NCBI GenBank assembly: GCA_035582835.1
Contig: JAYKAV010002564.1
Coordinates: forward strand, 726,075-790,074
Direction: 5' to 3'
DNA length: 64,000 bases
Origin: Phoebastria nigripes
Taxonomy: Eukaryota; Chordata; Aves; Procellariiformes; Diomedeidae
Positions 1 through 11,648 of the stretch are shown piece by piece. The notes beneath the pieces are model-generated. The model was not told where the DNA came from. It searched no databases and worked only from the letters and a program-made list of their open reading frames with translations. Numbering within the stretch: position 1 is the stretch's first letter; each line of letters starts with the position of its first letter. The position numbers were made by a program, and so were the translations under genes.

Positions 1-546
1 GTACAAGAGTGTGGTAAAGCTGATGTGGAAAATGACAGCTAGGACTTTGAAAAGATAGTTTGGGGATAATTTGTTCCAAAAATACCAACTACTCTCCCTC
101 ATCCTTCAAGTTTTATAGAATTCTGGTCTCCCAAGAGGGCTTCTCCTTTCCTTCTCCTCTGCACTCCCAGAGGACATGCCGTGGGCTCACATCACCTGTG
201 AGCATCACTGCAGCTCTGGCTTTAACTCCTAGCTTTGTTTCCCATTTTTGTCTACTGCAGGTTGGAAAGTTACAGTGCTGCTTAAATTTATTTTATCAGT
301 GTCACATCCTGTAGGTGACAATTTTCAACACAGATAAAAAGGGTGTTTGTGTTTTTCCCCTCAAATATTTAGCTCAGGACTTCATCCTTTTTCTGGTATG
401 TCATTGGATGTGGGTCCTCCTCTCTAACTAATTTAAAAAATGTGGTACAAACACAGGTGTCATTACCAAAGGAAAGGAGAGGACAACCATCTCAAAGGAA
501 AAGGAAAGATGTCTGAAAAGAGTGATCATAGTCAAGACCATTGCGC

Positions 547-589
547 TAAGTATAGGAAATATGCTATTTCATATAAGTATAGGAAATAT
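547..589. repeat. 16-bp direct repeat, 27-bp period
   Basis: TAAGTATAGGAAATAT occurs at 547-562 and again at 574-589. It is followed by a short TATACTATAC-type run. Two copies only; probably a local slippage or duplication product. Confidence 0.85.
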
Positions 590-745
590 ACTATACTATA
601 GTACGGTTGTGCTGCTGTACTCAAAGATGAGAAGAAACTTTAAGGTGATGTTGCCCAGAAATACACTGCAGCATGAAGTTACGGCCTGGGCAGTCTCAGG
701 GATTTGTGTCCAGTGGTTGTGGAAGTGCTCATGGAAGATGGTAGG

Positions 746-797
746 TTTGGGTTTTTTTGGGGGTTTTGGTTGGTTTTTTGGTTGGTTTTTTTTTTTT
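746..797. repeat. G/T low-complexity tract
   Basis: Only G and T for about 50 bases: short G runs separated by T runs, ending in a run of 12 T. The same style of tract recurs at 3377, 9539 and 33995. Confidence 0.85.
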
Positions 798-3016
798 GCA
801 AGTCTTTCCGGTAGCAAAGTAAGCACCACCACAGCTATAGCACATACCAGGCTGTTGTTTCTTACTGAGGAATATCCTTAACAGACAGAAACAGTCAGAT
901 CTAAACCATGACCTTGAATATTACAAACATCAGGACAACAGTGCTGCAAAGGAAGAGTCAGGTTTCATACTTACACGGGGGAAAACTTGAAAGTAAACTG
1001 TACCAAATGGCAGGAAGAATACCATAAATTAGGCACCTTTGTTGGAATAATTATGAAACCTGGTATGTTTTGCCATATTGCATCTCATTCTGCTGTCTTT
1101 CTCCTGGCTGATAAGGATACTAATTCTCATGCGATCCCTTTTCTTTAAAATGAGTTATTGTCCACCAAGATGCGTTTTGTCAATCTGTGAGGCATCTGCA
1201 CCGGATGACTAATTAACTTTTAATTAGTAGGGAATAGAAAGCTCAGGTTTTGTTTTGGTTTGAGGCTCAGGCTGAGTTCTGTACTGAAATGTTGATTTTG
1301 GAGCTTTCCCGCCCCTCCTCAGCAGAAACGTGACCATGGAGGGATGCGGCAACGGTTCATTTAGGAGTGGACGGGAGGGGAAGCAAAACCCTGCAATTTA
1401 GAGCTGTTTCACTCCACCTTGGTGACTAAGCTGGGCTTTGTCAGCCTTGTAATTGTGATTGAGACACTCCAGTCTGCTGGTGGCCACACGGGTTAGCCCA
1501 GTTTCAATTACTCGTACTGTTTTGAAACCCCAGAAACTGAGACTAGTGCGAAAGGATCACCCACATGTGCAAGTTCTATAAATATGCATTTAAAATGTCT
1601 GAATTGCCTTGTTGTCGCTGTACGGCAGTTGGACTCCAGACTGCTGGGAGAGGTGGAGGGTGGGGGTGATGAGTGCAACAGATGGAAGCTGGAAAGATCA
1701 AGGTCCTGCCACAGTCTCCTGGAGCAGCGGGGTGCCTGTCACTACCTTCTTGTGTATCTGGACTTAATTTCCATACCTTTAAAAGGGAATGCAGAAATAT
1801 TGCCAGGCAGAATTAGACGTCTCCAAACTTCCCCCCCGCCTCCTCCTGCCGTCAGTGAATAATGAACCCCCTCCTTCCTCATCATGAGGTATCAAGTAGA
1901 AACCTGATCTCAAAGTGACTTTCCTAGAGAAGGACAATCCGGCAGCCCCGTTTCTCTCTCTCTGTGGTCACACAGTGATGCTGCATTGCCCCTGGATAGC
2001 AAAGATGCTGGATGGCAGGAGAAATTAATGCAGCTGCTATTCCAAGCACCCTTCCCCAACTATGTATGTCAGTAAAATTACACGGTTGCCAAGCAGTGTG
2101 CAAAAAAGGGGCAATATTTCAGATCAACAGAGAGATATCCAAGTGTAGTAATACTGTCTTTTATATAGATACTCTTCTGCACTTGCTAGGAAATGTTTCA
2201 TGATAAAGCAGCCTGAGGAGCTGGAGCAGAACATGCGCTGCAGATAGGTTCACTCCAGGCACCCAGCAACTTGGTCAGTAGCCGGTTCAGGTGGGTGTGA
2301 ATGAGTCTGGATGAGGACACATCCTTCTTCGGGGTGGTACTGGTTCGTTAACGCTACATTACTGGAGCTGGTCCAGTGCGGATACCTGGGCTGATGCCTT
2401 TCCAGCAAAGAAAAACATAGATTTGCAACCTTATGGCTGCAAGACTGTATTTAGTGTAGGAGAGCTATTACATCAGTGCACCCACTGGGCGTTTGAGGGT
2501 ATTTTTCAAATGAACATCCCATACGCTTATTTAGGTGGGACATGAGGGACATCCACTTGCCTTTGCAGTGAACAATCTTGCCGTCTCTGAGACACTGCAG
2601 AGAGCGGCTTTCCAGTGAGCTAGCTTGTGCAGCAGCAGCACAGCTCAGCAAAGAGCTAGCTGAAAGTTTGTTATGAGAGGTACATGGTCTCCCCACCCTT
2701 TTTCCTTTCCTCCAAGCTCCTCTCCCCTCCTCCTCAATCCCAAACGCTCGTTTGAATGAGTGTACATTACACAAGCTCTGCGTCGCCTTCTCGCAGCTCC
2801 AAACAGGCTTATGAGCAAACAACAAAAATCCTGTTGTGCTGCATGAGTGTGTCCTCCCTTGAATGGTATGAACTGCTCCGTGTCCTTTAAAATATCTCCC
2901 TTTGTCACAGCCGCAAAATGCGTGCTGGAATTTAAGCTTTGCAAAGTGCCGCCGATTTGCCTCCGACCTCCCGCTCGCAGCTCGCCAGGCCTTGGGAGCT
3001 TGTAAGTTATTTTTAC

Positions 3017-3070
3017 TTCCCCCCCTCTTTTTTTTTTTCTTTTTCTTTCCTTTTTTTCCCCTTTTTTTCC
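3017..3070. repeat. Homopyrimidine (C/T) tract
   Basis: Runs of C and T with only one or two interruptions over about 54 bases. It resembles an intronic polypyrimidine tract but no exon follows. Confidence 0.8.
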
Positions 3071-3099
3071 TACAAGTAGCAGCCCAAATCCCAAGCTGA

Positions 3100-3900
3100 A
3101 AGTGAATCGCTGCTGCTGGCTGCCCTCCAGCATTCCTCGCGGAGCGAGTCAGGATCTGGAATGTCAGAAGGCAGCGGCGGGGAGGGCCAGGAGAAGGCTG
3201 CGCGTGGGTAACGGCGCCCGGGAGGAGGAGGAGAACGGAACAAAACACAACTTCATCTGGACTGCCCCTTTCCAAACCAGCGTTTGTTCCTGATTTATGC
3301 TTTCGTGTTTCACTTAAAGCATGCAGCTCTGCACAGTGACGGCAGAGAGCTCACAGCAGCACTCCAGAGTAAAACAGGTTTTGGGGGTTTTTTTGGGGGG
3401 TTTTTGGGGGGTTTTTTTTGTTTTGGTTTTTTTTGGGTTTTTTTTTTTTTTTTGGCAAAAGCTTCGTGTCTAGATAAACCCAGGCGGTTTTCCGGCTCTC
3501 TCTCTTGAGTCAGGAGTTTTTGCCTCCTGCAGATTTGGGGGGAGATTGCTCTGGTCCTGCGGCACACGCTCTGGATGAGGGAAAATGTCCTTTTGTGGAG
3601 AAGTTGGGACGGGGCCCNGCTGGTGAGGCTGGCACGGAGCAACGCCCGGCGCTGGAGCACAGCGAGTCCTTGACACTTTCTCTTCTTCTTCTTGGACAAG
3701 AAGCATTGTGGAGCCTCAGCTCTCCCTGCAGCAGATTAATGCCTAAAATTATACACCCTAAACAGCAGGGTTTAATTACCAGAGCTGTGAATAGTTTAAT
3801 TAGTTTGTTCTGACCTTGGAAGAAGGACCTGCCCAGCGTCGTAGAGCAACAGGAGAGCAAGGCTTGTATTGCTTCTCAAAGATACTCAGCCCGAGAGGCC
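3100..3900 (+). promoter_or_regulatory. PPP1R12B: Candidate internal promoter / 5'UTR of the M20/M21 small-subunit transcript
   Basis: The 3901 exon begins with its own ATG and matches the known small-subunit N-terminus, so a separate promoter must lie upstream. This stretch contains CpG-bearing GC-rich segments (about 3130-3240 and 3600-3660), two M-CAT (TEAD) cores in opposite orientation (CATTCCT 3131-3137, GGAATG 3158-3163) and an imperfect MEF2-like AT box (3743-3752). No clear TATA box was found. The exact start site is not visible; the assignment is inferred from gene structure. Confidence 0.4.
3377..3455. repeat. G/T tract with three long G runs
   Basis: G runs of 5, 6 and 6 (3383-3387, 3395-3400, 3406-3411) are separated by T loops of 7 and 5, followed by mostly T with GG and GGG. 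It lies about 450 bp upstream of the M20 ATG. The fourth G run of a classical quadruplex is shorter and about 23 bases away. Confidence 0.85.
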
Positions 3901-4002
3901 ATGTCGTCCTTGTACACCAGGAGTAAAGAATACACTCGCAGCAGGAAGGCTCAGTCAGATTCTCCCCCGTCCTCTCCTTCCCCGATCGCAAAGACACTCA
4001 GA
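3901..4002 (+). CDS. PPP1R12B: PPP1R12B alternative first coding exon (M20/M21 small-subunit N-terminus), residues 1-34
   Basis: The exon encodes 34 codons, from [11 protein letters not shown] through the Ser/Pro-rich [10 protein letters not shown] to KTLR, then a GTAAGC donor at 4003 in phase 0. This matches the N-terminus I recall for the heart small subunit hHS-M21, transcribed from inside the PPP1R12B gene. The start has a purine (G) at -3. The same frame stays open for at least about 60 bases upstream, so a longer in-frame exon cannot be excluded from sequence alone, but the homologous protein starts at this Met. It splices to the 17767 exon; full-length MYPT2 skips it. The basic, Ser-Pro-rich tail is a likely kinase target (inference). 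Confidence 0.88.
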
Positions 4003-6889
4003 GTAAGCAGCCTTTTCCTTTCTGTATTACACGGAGACCTGCTCAGCACGTGCTCTGAGCAGAGGCCGGTGGTGGTGGTTTGTTGTCTTACCCTTGGAGA
4101 CCTGTGTCTCTGGTTTGCTTTGCAAAGAGGATGGTTTAAATGGAAGTTGGGAAGGTGCCTCTGCAGCAACAGGTTTTAAGGAAGCTGCACGAGCCCTTGC
4201 ACTGGGATTCTTTGCATTAATGGCTGTAGGGAGTTGCTGTGATGGTAGTTTCTCCCTTACCCTGCTTTTCACAGAAACATTGCTCTCCTGGTAGGCTATG
4301 GCTGGAAGAAAACCTCCCTGATGAAAATGAGGCAAAACCTGACCAGCTTGTTAAACTGCACTCTTCCCATAAGCGCTTTGATATTGCTGGTGAAATGAGT
4401 TTTGCTATCCAGCTTTCACCCTTGGGGCTGTGCTGACCTGTGGTATAGTTTAATAATTTCAACAACAACAAAAAAAGAAAGAAGAAAACCACCTGTAGCA
4501 GGAGGCAAGTCGAGGTAGTTAACTAGTCCTCCCCAAGCCGGAGCTGGTGTCCCCATCCACTGAGGTGTTTGAAAGTTGGGAACATTTTGTAACAGTATTG
4601 GTAGTAGCTCCGGAGTCATGTGAAAGGCTATCACGAAACTCTCCGGGTCCGTATCGTTATATGGACGGTCTCTTTACCATCAAGAAATTTTATCATGCCG
4701 GAGCCAAAGCCTGGAGGAATTAGTTTTTAAAAGGCAGGCTAATTTTAGATGTAAGCATTAAATTAATCTGAGCAGTGCTGTTTGCTCAAATCAGATATGC
4801 ATTGTCTGCTCCTTTTGAAGTGACAGATCTTGGTCTGGAAAAATTGCCTGAAATATGTAAAAAGGGTTTTAACCCGCTGCCGTGGTGTTAATGAAAGCAG
4901 TCCCTGACCCCTGCAACTTCAGCCTCAACAGCTTTCATGGCTGCTGGTTGCCCCCGGGCTGTTACTGTTTAACCCAGGAGCCTGAGTCTGTGCTTTCTTC
5001 CTGTCTGCAATCGGAGTATCTCTGGGGAGTCTTTAGATAATCTAAAACTATCCCCTGTGTGCTTAGATGGACTTTCTTCATCACTTTTTACAGCTGTGCT
5101 TACCCTTCCTCAGTAAATTGCCACAGTATCGGTACCCAGCTTAATAGCAGGTGGGGAACCTTTCAAATGTGCTCTTACTCAGAGAGTAAGGCTGAAAATG
5201 TTTTTATTTCTTTCAAAACCCAAGTTTTTTAAGATCAGTCATGTTCGGCGTACACAGACTGACTCATTTCCCCCCCCCTTATGCATCTAGGCGTATAAAC
5301 AAGTGACAAACATCTCGCAAGAGCCGTGACTGCTGTATTCACAGTGCATGCCTGTCTGCTTTGATGCAAACTAACAGGAGGTGCTGGTTTTCTCTGTTGA
5401 TAGACATGATGGGATTGCAGGCTCCTGGGGGGGGCCGTGGGTGTTGGAGGAGATGGTGGGAGCTTTCGGGTGGGTCAGAGGCAGTGGATGGGTATAGAGT
5501 GGTGCCGGGTGGGAATGGGAGGGCCTGGAGAAGAGCTTCCCTCAGCTTGTCGTGGCAGTGGGATTTTGGTGAAAGTGAACATGTGAGCACGAAAATCTTG
5601 GTGGTTCTTGCAGTAGTAATGGTAATGCCAGCTGTGGCTCCAGAGCATCGATGTGGGAGAAGCCAGACTCCCGAATCAGTATAGGAAACAGTCCTGATGC
5701 TGTCTGCGTTATGGAAATAGCCCATGCCTTAAAAGGCTAATTAGGGAAGGATTTACTTCAGGCTAAAACAAAGTATCTGAGTTAACTCTTTCTCTGAGAC
5801 AAAGTAATTCTGCCATGACTAAGAGAAATAATGGGGTGTGGTTTTCTGTGGATTTGTCCCATGTGTGTATTCCCCATGCCCATAGTAACAGCAACCCTTG
5901 CTGCAGGATGCCACCAGCCTTAATAAAACAGGTAGGAATGTGATATCTTGGAGTCTTTTATCTTTCCATCCAGTCAAGATTGATACCAGCAGACCTGTGG
6001 ACTCTAAATGTTCCCAGCTGAGCAGGGGTGCGAAAACACATGAGCAGGCAGGGAGCCTCACGCATGGTACAGATGTGGAAAAAACCTCTTTGAGAACCAG
6101 ACAAAGCAAAGAAGGTTTTACTTCTTAAGGTATCAGTGCCAAACAGCTGCGTTCAGATGTCATTTGCAAAGCAGTTCCCTATGGCATTCTCTGCTGCGCT
6201 TGCCCTGCTGCTCATAACATTCCTCCTTAGGTGCTATGATAATATTGCATGTGGTTTTTTCCACCTTTAATTGATTGGATCTCCCCAAATGCACAGCTGA
6301 GAAGGGTGAGCACTTTGCAGTGAACTCATACAAGTCATAAGAAAGGCAGTATCTTCGAATAGGGCGTGGGAGCAAAAGGCAGGCAGAGGAGAGTCTGGTG
6401 AGAGCGGGGTGTTGGTGCGTGACCACCTCCATGTGCAAGGTCAGCACTGTCCTATTGCCCCTGAACCTCCGCAAGCTAAGATACTTAATTTCTTGTGTCA
6501 CAACAGAACAGCCCAGAATTATAGTCACCAGTACAGAAATAGCCAAGTAAATCCTGTTAAATCACCCAGGGCAAACATTGCTAGCTCCACCTTTTCAGTT
6601 GCTTTAATAAGGATGTTGCTAGAAAGTGGAAACTGAAATTCCCTTTGAAATCAATTCAGATCGTCCTGTTATTTGGCAAAAGCTTCCATTTTTGTGGCAG
6701 TGGGTACCTTTTCATCACAAGTTTTGCACCATACTGTTTTAGCTCAAGGTTTCTCTTCCTCAAAAAAAATATTATTCACATAGTCAGTTCCAAGGGTGTA
6801 ATAGGCAACCCATGGTATGAAACCTACTGTGCGTAAGTAAGCAAATAAATGGCAGGATTGGAAGGATGAGGATGAAAGCAAGGGCTGAA

Positions 6890-6907
6890 TTTTTTTTTTT
6901 TTTTTTT
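6890..6907. repeat. Poly-T (18)
   Basis: A run of 18 T followed by AAA. No recognisable SINE or LINE body adjoins it. Confidence 0.9.
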
Positions 6908-9538
6908 AAATCCTATTTATGCTGGGCCAGTTGTTTTTTCATAGGAAATACCCTGTAGTTTGTGTTTAGGCTCATCCATCTGTTCGTTGTGGTACTTCAT
7001 AACCCTTGCGTTTCTCCATGGGATATCGGTTAGGAGGAAAATGAAAGCAAAGGAGAATGAATGCACAGTCCCAACTTACTGCACAGATTGTAATTGCAGC
7101 TTTTCAGTTGTTTCACACCTCTTTGTCAACCAACCTTCCTTTCTTTTACAGACTGCTCCTTCTTGTCTTGTCATCCAATATTTTTTGCTGTAAAAAAGAC
7201 CATCAAAACTTAAAACCCTCGTCAGTGTGCCTGTGTGCTGTTCGTTCAATAGTGGCTTCATCCCTCTGGCTGCCATCACTTGATGGTCGTTACTCGCTCC
7301 TCAAGAGACTCTACATAATTCTTGTTGTTCTGGCCATATTCACGGTTTCACTACGAGGCTTTTTCCCTCTGATGTTAGATTGCTCCCTCATTAAGCCACC
7401 TTCAGCGCTTATTATTACTTGAGCTTTCCAGTTGAATTTTTGTCAGTAAGGGCTCAGCAATAAAGTTTTAAGTATACTCAGTGGTCTGTACTGATTGATT
7501 TTATTCTGCCTTTCATTGGAGTGTCGGAAGGAGCTGCACTAAGTGGAATATGGGATGCAGGAGCATCACCTTTTATGGGCCATATGTTTTCACGAAGTCA
7601 CTTGATAGTAATACTTGAGCGTAAAAAGCAACCGTTTCCAAATTGCCGTCTCTGTTAGCGAGCCTCCACATCAAGCCCGCGGTTGCTCTAAGCAGTGATT
7701 ACCATGGCAGCAAATGCATCTAATCTGGGTGCAGTTTTTGATGTGGACACGTACGTCTAGAATCCAAAGCAAATCTTTGAAAAAGAAGAAAAAAAAGCTA
7801 ATGCACAAAAATGTTAGCCATCTGAGCTGCAGGTGCTTGGCATGCAAATAAAACCAGCATGGTTTGGATATTAATACACAAATAATGGTATAAAATCTTA
7901 GAGGTCTGGTAATGCGACCAAACCAGACTTCTTTTAATTAGTGAGAGATGTCCAGGAGTGCTGAGAGGTTGGTAGAAATGCCTGATCAGATTACAGCCTT
8001 CATAGAGTTTTGAATATAAATGTGTCTGACCATCAGTTTTTACTATGGGAGTGCTTTTGCAACAGCTTTAATCCTGTTTCAGATATTCATGGTAACAGGT
8101 TTGTTCTCACATTACGTAGACCTGTATGAATCATTTGGCTTGCTGTGCTGCCGCTGCAAATGTGTTAGAGAATAAAGAGCGTTATGAAAACTTTATCCAA
8201 GAAACTTTATCTTCCTGGGTTCCCATTTAGTGGCTTGGACTCATTCTAGTTGTGATAAAAATGATGCTGCATAAATTGAAATGGGGTCAAATAAGTTGTC
8301 TTACAACATTTTCTGTCTAATTTCTGGATTGCTGACTAATTACACAGTATTTGCGGAAATGATTACCTCCTGTCCCATTGGCCAAGAAAAAATGTGGGAT
8401 ACTGAAACTTGAACTTTAAGGCAGTTAACCTTAGTTGGTATTCTTCAGCACCCTGATGTGTTTATCACTGGTTATTTCTCAAGCGTCATGTTCTTTAGAT
8501 GGGTATCAGTATGAAATCCTTCTGGGTTCTGTTTGTTCTCTGGTGTTTTTTGAGTTTTCCTCTGTAAATGTCCNTATCTGGAAGCGTATCGGGAACTTCT
8601 AGTCATTCGTAGGGCACCACCCGTTAGATGTTCCCTGCTGTGACTCGGTAGCCAGACGATGCTCCTGTCTCTGGCTGCATCTGGATGTATAAATAAAATG
8701 GGTCAGGGCACATGCTGTGACCCGTGGGGTAAGTGGCTTGTGTCCCTGCGGCTAAACTTTCTTCTTCAGCTCTCCTCCCTGCTGAGGAACAGAGCAAGTT
8801 GATCCAAGCCAAAGCCATAGCAGGGAGTCTGTTAACTATTAAAGGATCTGAATGGTCATGGACGATTCAGAAAGAAGCACACAATGTAACACTACAACCT
8901 CATTTAAAACTCCCGTTTTGACCCTCTACCGCCTGGTCAGTGATGGGTGCCTTTGAAGAAGCTGGTTAAGCAGCCAGAGAGCAATCATCTGTGATGGCTC
9001 AGCTTTTGAAACCATTGCCTGTCACAGGGCAAGGAGGCCAGAAGGTCAGAGGACAACTTGAGGTTGCCCCAGACCAGGGAATCAGTCTGGACTGTAAAAG
9101 GGATGAAGGGAGAAGGAGAAAGAGGATATCTTTAATTGGGGTCAGCTCATGGTACAGCCACAAAACCAAGCACGTTGGCACAACTGAGACGGGGAGGTGC
9201 TGTGGGATGGGAACAGGCGGCCACGGGAAGTGATGGCGAGAGCGGGTGGAAACTCTGTAGGCAGCAAACCACTTCAAACTGCTGAACTGGAAACCAATGT
9301 TTACTTCTGTTGCAGGAGCCCATTATAGTTTTGTTTATCACAAAATGAATACAAACCCATAGAAAACAGGGCTAGAAGAGAGACAGAGCTCGGTCCATCC
9401 ATTTCCCCAGGGCACCAGCAGCCGTTCCTGACAGATGTGTCTTGTGCTTGCAGCCTTCCACCGGTGGAGATGGTGCCTCATGCACTGGAGCTGCAACTGG
9501 TGGTCAAAGAAAAACATATGGACTTTGAGGAATTGTTA

Positions 9539-9597
9539 GGTGGTTGTTGTTTTGGGGATTTTTGTTGTTTTGTTGGGTTTTGTTTTTTTTTTTTTAC
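9539..9597. repeat. G/T low-complexity tract
   Basis: Almost only G and T for about 58 bases, ending in a run of 12 T. Confidence 0.8.
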
Positions 9598-11590
9598 AAT
9601 GAATTGTAAATTCTTTTCAATGACCTCAAATTGCTGAGGTTACTATTGCAGTTCAGTAGAAGTAAGGTCTTCGGAGAAGAGGTCCTCAAATAGATGAGAG
9701 TAGCTCCAGGTTCAGATCACTGACTGGCAGCTGGTCTGGAGCTATTTTAGACTGAAACAAATGAGGGAGGAGAGAGAGACAGTATAAACTGTCTTAATTC
9801 TAACAGCACAAGATGCTTCGCGTGATACAGATGGGTCAGCATACCTAAACTAGCCCTAATCGCTTTTCCATGCAAGCGCTGCCTGTGGCCGTAGCGGCTG
9901 TCACGGCGATGCCATGTGGCTGCAGGCTGGAGGAGGCGTTCACCAGATTTTGGAGCGTGCTTCATGCCGAAGAGTTGGCAGGTTGGCTTTAGGCAGCTTG
10001 AATCCTGGCTAGTGGCCAAATAGGTATTTAAATACCTGATGATAACGCCTGGAAATGTCCCGGTAGAGTGTTTGCAGGGGCAAGGGAGATGACATTGTCT
10101 GCAGACCTGTGGCATTCTCATATTGAAGAAATTTAGGAGCAGATATCTTCTCCTCTTGTGTCACTTGGCCATTCGGCTTTTATTTCCTCATGCCTGGAGA
10201 GTTTTGTCTAAGATCACGTCACTTTGCAAAATTAAATTTTTCACCAATAAAATTTGATCCCTTAGAAAAGGAAAAAAATAAGAGCAACAAACCCGGGTTT
10301 CTGAATTGTGGCCTTTACTAAATTAAAATACAATCCAGCTTGACGTTTTACATGGTGAGTTTTATCCCCAAGAGACAATGGTAATAAACTGCAGCTGCTG
10401 CACAGCCAACGGGCCACGTGAGAGGCGCGGGGAACTGAGGCACAGGCTGGCCATCACACAAATCAGTGTACAACTGCAGAATGTTTAGATGTGTTTGGGA
10501 TGGCAGGAGATGCAGTCGTCAGTCCGTTACAGCCGTATGTATTTGTTTCTGATTAAATACGTGCTAGCCGTACTGAAAATGATGTGATCTGTTGCAGCCA
10601 GCTGCCAAAGCCACTATTCCATCTTGGAGAACCTTTTAATATTATGCTTCAGTAACAGCAGTTTTTATTAAGCAAAGTTTATTGATTTATAGTTTGTGAA
10701 AACATATTTTGCATCAGGCTTTTGGGAGTTGGAGGTTATGTGGAGGTGGTTTGGCTACACTGGATTATTAATCATATCAATGGGATTTTGTAATCCTTGC
10801 ATTTGCACAAATGCAAACTTGAGTTGGAAGGCAGCGCTATTCATCACGTCAGCAGTAGCTAACAGGACGCTGTAGCAAACCGCAGCTCTCAGGTCAGCAG
10901 AGCAGCTTTCCGAGGGAGGCAATGACCTCGAAAAACTGTATCAAAAGCAGAGTTCAACCAGACCTTCTAATTATTCTGCACCCACTGGAAAACCACACCT
11001 GACTCCAACCATACCTGACTTGAAAGACAAATGTGGCTTGAGGGAAACGCCAATCTGAGTTGTACCCGATGGGGATGGGTCTGAGGTGTACCAGGCACCC
11101 TTCCTCACTGCTTTTCCTCCTTCCAGCTCAGCTCTTGCTGTGCCGGCTCCGGGAGGACTCTGCCTGCAGCCAAGCACGTAAACCTATGGAGGTGTAGGAG
11201 CAGCAGAGCTACATAACTGCAGGAACGTGGTGGCTTTTGCCTATAAGAGGGAAAGAACTGGCCCCAAAAGCAGCTGGCTTTATTTTACGTTTAATTTCTA
11301 AAACAAACAGGACTCACCAGGAGGATATTTGCCAATGCAAGAATAAAATTCAAGAGGTTCCTAAAACTTCCCCTCTTGATTAAGAAAAGGGAGGACAGCA
11401 GGGCTGGAGCAGTGCTCCAGGATCTTGTTAAATGGTGGTTATTTAATCGTAAGCGTTGATCAGGATCTCTGAGACAAAACACACCAAAATAAATTCCTTG
11501 AGAACTATCTTAAAATAGTGTGCATTTTCCTGAGGTTGGCTGGTTGGGGATAAAGAAGCATAAAATGTTCCCAAAGCATCTATTTCATCT

Positions 11591-11611
11591 ATTTTTTTTC
11601 CTTCTTCTTCT

Positions 11612-11644
<33 letters not shown>
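11591..11644. repeat. Pyrimidine tract: (CTT)n then poly-T (31)
   Basis: A CTT microsatellite runs into 31 consecutive T (11614-11644). It is within an intron; no exon follows the AG at its end in a supported frame. Confidence 0.9.

Positions 11645-11648
<4 letters not shown>

Larger units (their letters stand above)
1..3900 (+). other. PPP1R12B: PPP1R12B intron and upstream region of the M20 first exon
   Basis: No coding exon is recognisable. The first 2.4 kb is moderately AT-rich intronic sequence with a short direct repeat near 550 and a G/T tract near 770. From about 2900 to 3660 the sequence becomes more CpG-containing, broken by homopyrimidine and G/T low-complexity tracts, before the small-subunit start at 3901. 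Confidence 0.6.

Noticed and set aside
2451..3275. 274-codon open frame on the - strand
   Set aside because: Lys-rich low-complexity core comes from the pyrimidine tract on +; no domain, no splice partners, and it lies in the PPP1R12B upstream region.
3841..3900. In-frame extension upstream of the M20 ATG (a possible internal exon after CTGCCCAG)
   Set aside because: The frame is open but the encoded peptide is not family-like, while the Met at 3901 matches the known small-subunit start.
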